Source: JBGSKY01 sp041740995
GTDB taxonomy: Bacteria; Planctomycetota; Planctomycetia; Pirellulales; Pirellulaceae
Direction of reading: 5' to 3'
Assembly: GCA_041740995.1 (NCBI GenBank)
Contig: JBGSKY010000292.1
Span: 1 to 64,000 of the forward strand
Length of the DNA: 64,000 nucleotides
Shown: in pieces, positions 60,998 to 64,000 of the stretch
Layout: every line of letters starts with the position of its first letter
How positions within the stretch are numbered: position 1 is the first letter of the stretch
Notes under the pieces: generated by a model
Told to the model about the DNA's origin: nothing
What the model saw: the letters and a program-made list of their open reading frames with translations, nothing else
Databases searched by the model: none
Made by a program: the position numbers and the translations under genes

Positions 60998-61690
60998 CTA
61001 TATCGTAACCGCATTGGCGACTGACAGGTCAGAAATTGTCTGCTTTCCTGGCGTTTGATCGTCTTCATCGGGATCAATCACCGGAACAACCATGTCCGTC
61101 ATCCAGCAACCAACGAACGGTCCGCTGGATTGCTTGATGACGACAAAACGATAGCCCATGAACCTACCGTCAGAACCGACGCCCGTGACAAGGATCTCGG
61201 CCACATTTTTGTTGATGACTGGCCGACCGATGACGCGAGACAAATGCCCGATAAGTGGCCGAAATAAATTCCACAGCATTTCTTCGAATTCGTCAGCGGC
61301 GCCGACGGCATTTCGATTGGCCGGCGACGCGAAACGATAACACAACGAAAATCCATCAGGCGACTTTGCTGCCGCTTGCAGTGCGATCATTTGCAGTTCG
61401 ACAACTTCTTCCGGACGCAACTTTGGATCAAGACGAAATACTAACTTGTCACCGAACTCGTCCTCAAGCGGCAAACGCTCCGGTGTATCCCCTTGCTCGG
61501 AAGCATCAACTTCGTCCGCTGATTGATCCGGCGAACTAGCGCCAGGCGGTGGAAACTTTCGCGTTGGGAGGCTCTGAGATGCTTCGAATTTCGTGTACTG
61601 ACTCTGCTCATAGGTTGCTAACGAGGCACCGACCAGCAACCCAAGCAAACCAACGGCGCAAGTTTTTAAAATTAGAAAACGGGATCGCAT
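60998..61690 (-). CDS. Membrane-anchored protein, unknown
   Basis: 230 aa with an N-terminal anchor (LKTCAVGLLGLLVGASLATY) and a Pro/Ser/Asp-rich linker (~35-70). The C-terminal domain (~75-225) has an alpha/beta look: EVVELQMIALQAAAKSPDGF, SLCYRFASPANRNAVGAADE, FVVIKQSSGPFVGCWMTDMV. No family is recognised; the last part resembles DUF4864-type domains found in planctomycetes, but I am not sure. It sits upstream of the sigma gene on the same strand, 81 bases away. Confidence 0.7.
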   Translation of the reverse strand: MRSRFLILKTCAVGLLGLLVGASLATYEQSQYTKFEASQSLPTRKFPPPGASSPDQSADEVDASEQGDTPERLPLEDEFGDKLVFRLDPKLRPEEVVELQMIALQAAAKSPDGFSLCYRFASPANRNAVGAADEFEEMLWNLFRPLIGHLSRVIGRPVINKNVAEILVTGVGSDGRFMGYRFVVIKQSSGPFVGCWMTDMVVPVIDPDEDDQTPGKQTISDLSVANAVTI

Positions 61691-62009
61691 GTCGAACCTA
61701 TTGGAAGAACTTCAATGAATTTGCAATACCTCTAGCAGCATAGACAAATCTACCGCTGAGCATAGCAGCTATTTTTTTGCCACGCTCTTCAAACATCTAT
61801 TTGCGTGCTCAGCGAGCTGAGCGTCTGCTTCTCAGTTTCGATTAATGCTTATTAATGGAGTAATCGAGCTTGGAACAATTCTTTTCAGCTTTTCTATTTT
61901 GCTGAATCTAACAACGCAACCAGCCTCGTACCTCTGGCAATGACCAATGCGGTCGTTGAACTTTTTTCTATTTTATTCGGACTGAGAAGTCTTTTTGAGA
62001 GGACCTTCG
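61691..62009. other. Intergenic region between divergent genes
   Basis: 319 bases. Contains a 6-bp hairpin (gctcag/ctgagc near 61808-61820) and an attaat-gctt-attaat inverted pair near 61843-61858. A ggaac sequence near 61872 could be an ECF-type -35, but no matching -10 is convincing. Confidence 0.4.
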
Positions 62010-62699
62010 ATGGACAGAATTCATGACGATACGGGGCGGAATCATTTTGATAATCTGTCGCAAGGGCGGCGTAATTTTTTGAAGCGAACTGCGGTTGCGA
62101 CCGGCATCGCGGCGGCCGGCACGGCGTTTGTCGTCGGTAGCAATGAACAGGCGCTTGCGCAAGGCGGAGCAAGGATCTCGCTTAGCTCGCAAATGAAGTT
62201 AGTGCGGCGGCATGAGAACGATCACGTGGCATTTTTGCTGAATGCACTGGGCGCCGCAGCCCGACCGAAGCCGACTTTCCAAAATATCACTTCGGCAAAC
62301 CTTGCTGAATTCCTGATGCTCGGTCGAGCCCTGGAAAACACCGGAGTAGGTGCCTATCTGGGTGCCGCACCAGCGATCAACTCTGCAGGCATTCTGTCGG
62401 CCGCTGCTTCAATTGCGACCATCGAGTCGCGACATGCAGGCATGTTCAATTCGCTGCAATCACGAGCGATGACCGAGAACGCTTTTGGCGGCGAGCTTTC
62501 ATTCGAGCGACCCTTTACGGCTGCTGAAGTCGTGATGTTCGCTGGACCGTATGTGGCCAGTTTGAATGGTGGACCGCCGCTGGATTACAGCACTGTGCGT
62601 TCGGATGCAAACGACATCGCGATCTTGAACTTTGCGTTGGCGTTGGAATATCTCGAGTCGGATTATTACGACATTAACGTCCCACGTTTCTTCCCATAG
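62010..62699 (+). CDS. Tat-exported ferritin-like protein
   Basis: 229 aa from ATG 62010, with gagagga upstream; the frame runs back to a TTG. The signal is twin-arginine (GRRNFLKRTAVATGIAAAG). The mature part is the ferritin-like fold of the Tat-associated family: MKLVRRHENDHVAFLLNALG, FLMLGRALENTGVGAYLGAA, ASIATIESRHAGMFNSLQSR and LNFALALEYLESDYYDINVP, with Glu/His positions for a di-iron site (E-x2-H in RRHENDH and ESRH). Whether it stores iron or is an oxidase is unknown. Next to the ECF sigma pair and to a DUF4394 protein, a combination also seen in other phyla as I recall. Confidence 0.85.
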   Translation: MDRIHDDTGRNHFDNLSQGRRNFLKRTAVATGIAAAGTAFVVGSNEQALAQGGARISLSSQMKLVRRHENDHVAFLLNALGAAARPKPTFQNITSANLAEFLMLGRALENTGVGAYLGAAPAINSAGILSAAASIATIESRHAGMFNSLQSRAMTENAFGGELSFERPFTAAEVVMFAGPYVASLNGGPPLDYSTVRSDANDIAILNFALALEYLESDYYDINVPRFFP

Positions 62700-62765
62700 C
62701 ACACGACCGCTCATCCGATTTGTTTTTGATACGAAGGTAAATGTTTACGTGAGGAATTTTTAATC

Positions 62766-63674
62766 ATGATGCACAGATTGCGAACCATTACTCTCTTAGG
62801 TGCAGTCGCTTGTTCTAGCTTCTTCGCATCGACGGTCGCCAGTGCGGCAACTATCGTCGCGCTGACCACTCAGAATCAGTTGCTGACCTTTGACAGCAGC
62901 ACGCCGGGAACGACATCAACTCCTGTTTCGATCACTGGCTTGATGGCTGGCGACGCATTGCAAGGGATCGACGCACGACCGAACACGGGGACTTTGTACG
63001 GTTTCTCGAAGAACGGTACGACAGGCCGCGTTTATTCGATCAACGCATCAACAGGCGTCGCAACGCTCAGCTCAACGCTTGATACGGCGGTCACTGGAAA
63101 CTTTTTCGGCGTCGACTTCAACCCCGTAGCCGATCGGTTAAGAGTTGTTAGCGATGCACGTCAAAACCTTCGAATCAACGTCGATAGCGGCGTGACGATC
63201 ACCGATGGAACGCTGACTTATGCGGTCGGTGACGTGAACGCTACATCGACGCCGGAAGTGGTCGCGGCGGCTTACACGAACAGCATTGGGACACCGGCTT
63301 CGACGACGTTGTATGACATCGATCAATCGAACTTCAGCCTGGTACTTCAAAATCCACCAAACTCGGGAACGCTGAACACAATCGGTTCGCTCAACACTGG
63401 CATATTTTCACCAGTGGCTTTTGAGATCGATGGCACGAACAACATTGCTTACGCAGTGTTGAACGGCTTCGAACTTTCAACGATTGACCTGACCAGTGGT
63501 GCAGCGAGCTTCGTTGGGAACATTGGTTTGACCAGCGGCAGCGTCTTCAGTATTGCAACAAACGTATCGTCCGTCCCTGAGCCAACCACGCTGCTGACTG
63601 TCGGTCTCGCCGCCGCCGGTTTCGGCTGGTATCATCGCCGTCGAAAAGTGAGCAAGGCTTCTGCCGCAACCTAG
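62766..63674 (+). CDS. PEP-CTERM protein with DUF4394 domain
   Basis: 302 aa: signal peptide (LLGAVACSSFFASTVASAA), a DUF4394 beta-propeller-like region (~29-260: LQGIDARPNTGTLYGFSKNG, FFGVDFNPVADRLRVVSDAR, NLRINVDSGVTITDGTLTYA, LNTIGSLNTGIFSPVAFEID) and a C-terminal sorting signal VPEPTTLLTVGLAAAGF then GWYHRRRK. The PEP-CTERM tail directs export and processing by an exosortase/EPS-linked system. It follows the ferritin-like gene by about 65 bases; both may be under the nearby ECF sigma. Function of DUF4394 is unknown. Confidence 0.88.
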   Translation: MMHRLRTITLLGAVACSSFFASTVASAATIVALTTQNQLLTFDSSTPGTTSTPVSITGLMAGDALQGIDARPNTGTLYGFSKNGTTGRVYSINASTGVATLSSTLDTAVTGNFFGVDFNPVADRLRVVSDARQNLRINVDSGVTITDGTLTYAVGDVNATSTPEVVAAAYTNSIGTPASTTLYDIDQSNFSLVLQNPPNSGTLNTIGSLNTGIFSPVAFEIDGTNNIAYAVLNGFELSTIDLTSGAASFVGNIGLTSGSVFSIATNVSSVPEPTTLLTVGLAAAGFGWYHRRRKVSKASAAT

Positions 63675-63739
63675 TATTGGCGTAGACCAGGATCGGTCCT
63701 GGCCTACTGTTGATCAAGTCACCGAAACGAAAGTTCGGA

Positions 63740-64000
63740 TCATTTGACGATTGTGGGTCGGCGTGGCAAGTAGTCGCGCTCGACCCATTTTGTATCAACA
63801 CTGCCGTTGGCAAACTCGGGTTGGGCTAAAATTTCCCGATGAAAATCCGCTGTCGTCTTGATGCCTGTGATGCGCAGTTCGGCCAGAGCACGCTGCATCG
63901 TTTTGATCGCTTCGTCGCGCGTCTTGCAATGCACAATCAGCTTGCCAATCATTGAATCGTAATGCGGTGGAACGGTGTAACCCGCGTGGGCATGTGAATC
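63740..64000 (-). CDS. accC: Biotin carboxylase subunit of acetyl-CoA carboxylase, C-terminal part (5' end outside window)
   Basis: The frame is open to the right edge. The visible 86 codons are the biotin carboxylase C-domain: DSHAHAGYTVPPHYDSMIGK, LIVHCKTRDEAIKTMQRALA, ELRITGIKTTADFHREIL and the end VERDYLPRRPTIVK. AccC carboxylates the biotin of BCCP with ATP and bicarbonate in the first step of fatty acid synthesis. The ATP-grasp domain lies beyond the window, so a fused or longer enzyme cannot be excluded, but the stop at 63740 is at the usual place. Confidence 0.93.
   Translation of the reverse strand, partial: DSHAHAGYTVPPHYDSMIGKLIVHCKTRDEAIKTMQRALAELRITGIKTTADFHREILAQPEFANGSVDTKWVERDYLPRRPTIVK

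Noticed and set aside
1..64000. tRNA, rRNA and integrase-associated attachment sites
   Set aside because: I looked for T-loop, anticodon-arm and rRNA-like stretches and for integrase genes and saw none; a covariance search would be needed to exclude small RNAs.

Overview
The window is a contiguous chromosomal segment of a planctomycete, most likely a Pirellulales (Rhodopirellula/Blastopirellula-like) bacterium. Evidence: PVC-type ThuA/dehydrogenase/cytochrome c proteins, a PEP-CTERM protein, many small secreted or membrane proteins of planctomycete type, a free-standing CsrA beside very large flagellin and FliD genes, sparse Shine-Dalgarno sites, and intergenic space full of short palindromic repeats. 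No rRNA, tRNA, CRISPR, prophage or transposase gene was seen. Genes are truncated at both ends: ygiQ (left) and accC (right).

Layout. 1-8.1 kb: 3' end of ygiQ, then a motility block on the minus strand (fliD, giant flagellin, csrA). 8.7-12 kb: a GAF/SpoIIE-like protein whose phosphatase metal ligands are replaced, and uppP preceded by a small RNA-like leader with a 13-codon ORF. 12.3-19 kb: lipoprotein, polysaccharide export protein, rhamnulokinase, M28 peptidase, PAS-LuxR regulator, ApbE. 19.3-23.6 kb: part of a Flp/Tad pilus cluster (cpaB, cpaC, tadZ/cpaE). 23.8-32.8 kb: rhomboid protease, two small secreted proteins, a ThuA-dehydrogenase-HEAT protein split from its cytochrome c partner, and a secreted hypothetical. 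32.9-40.4 kb: sbcCD, hsp20 with a sigma-54 promoter, small lipoprotein, HU/IHF, a small Cys-rich ORF and a NUDIX protein. 40.8-48 kb: larC with a His-rich tail, a degenerate NtrC-like regulator, a class III aminotransferase carrying an in-frame palindromic insertion, coaD, a membrane protein and a class V aminotransferase. 48-51.5 kb: small membrane proteins and a DUF1573 protein. 51.6-59.4 kb: a minus-strand run of ThuA protein, FAD oxidoreductase, FMN-binding/polyferredoxin membrane protein, ApbE and a SPINDLY-type glycosyltransferase. 59.5-63.7 kb: RskA-like anti-sigma/ECF sigma pair, anchored hypothetical, Tat ferritin-like protein, PEP-CTERM DUF4394 protein, then accC.

Themes. Several neighbours form plausible units: CsrA with flagellin; ApbE with an FMN-binding electron-transfer protein; SbcD with SbcC; ECF sigma with its anti-sigma. 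The main non-gene signal is repeats: a 70-90 bp palindrome family (four full copies and one half copy, one inside a coding sequence, one between two halves of a usually fused protein), a MITE with 16 bp terminal repeats (one copy supplies the fliD stop codon), and a third family of the cttcctacctg type. The most unusual locus is the uppP leader, where an extended Shine-Dalgarno, a micro-ORF, a perfect downstream anti-Shine-Dalgarno and a strong terminator occur within 180 bases.
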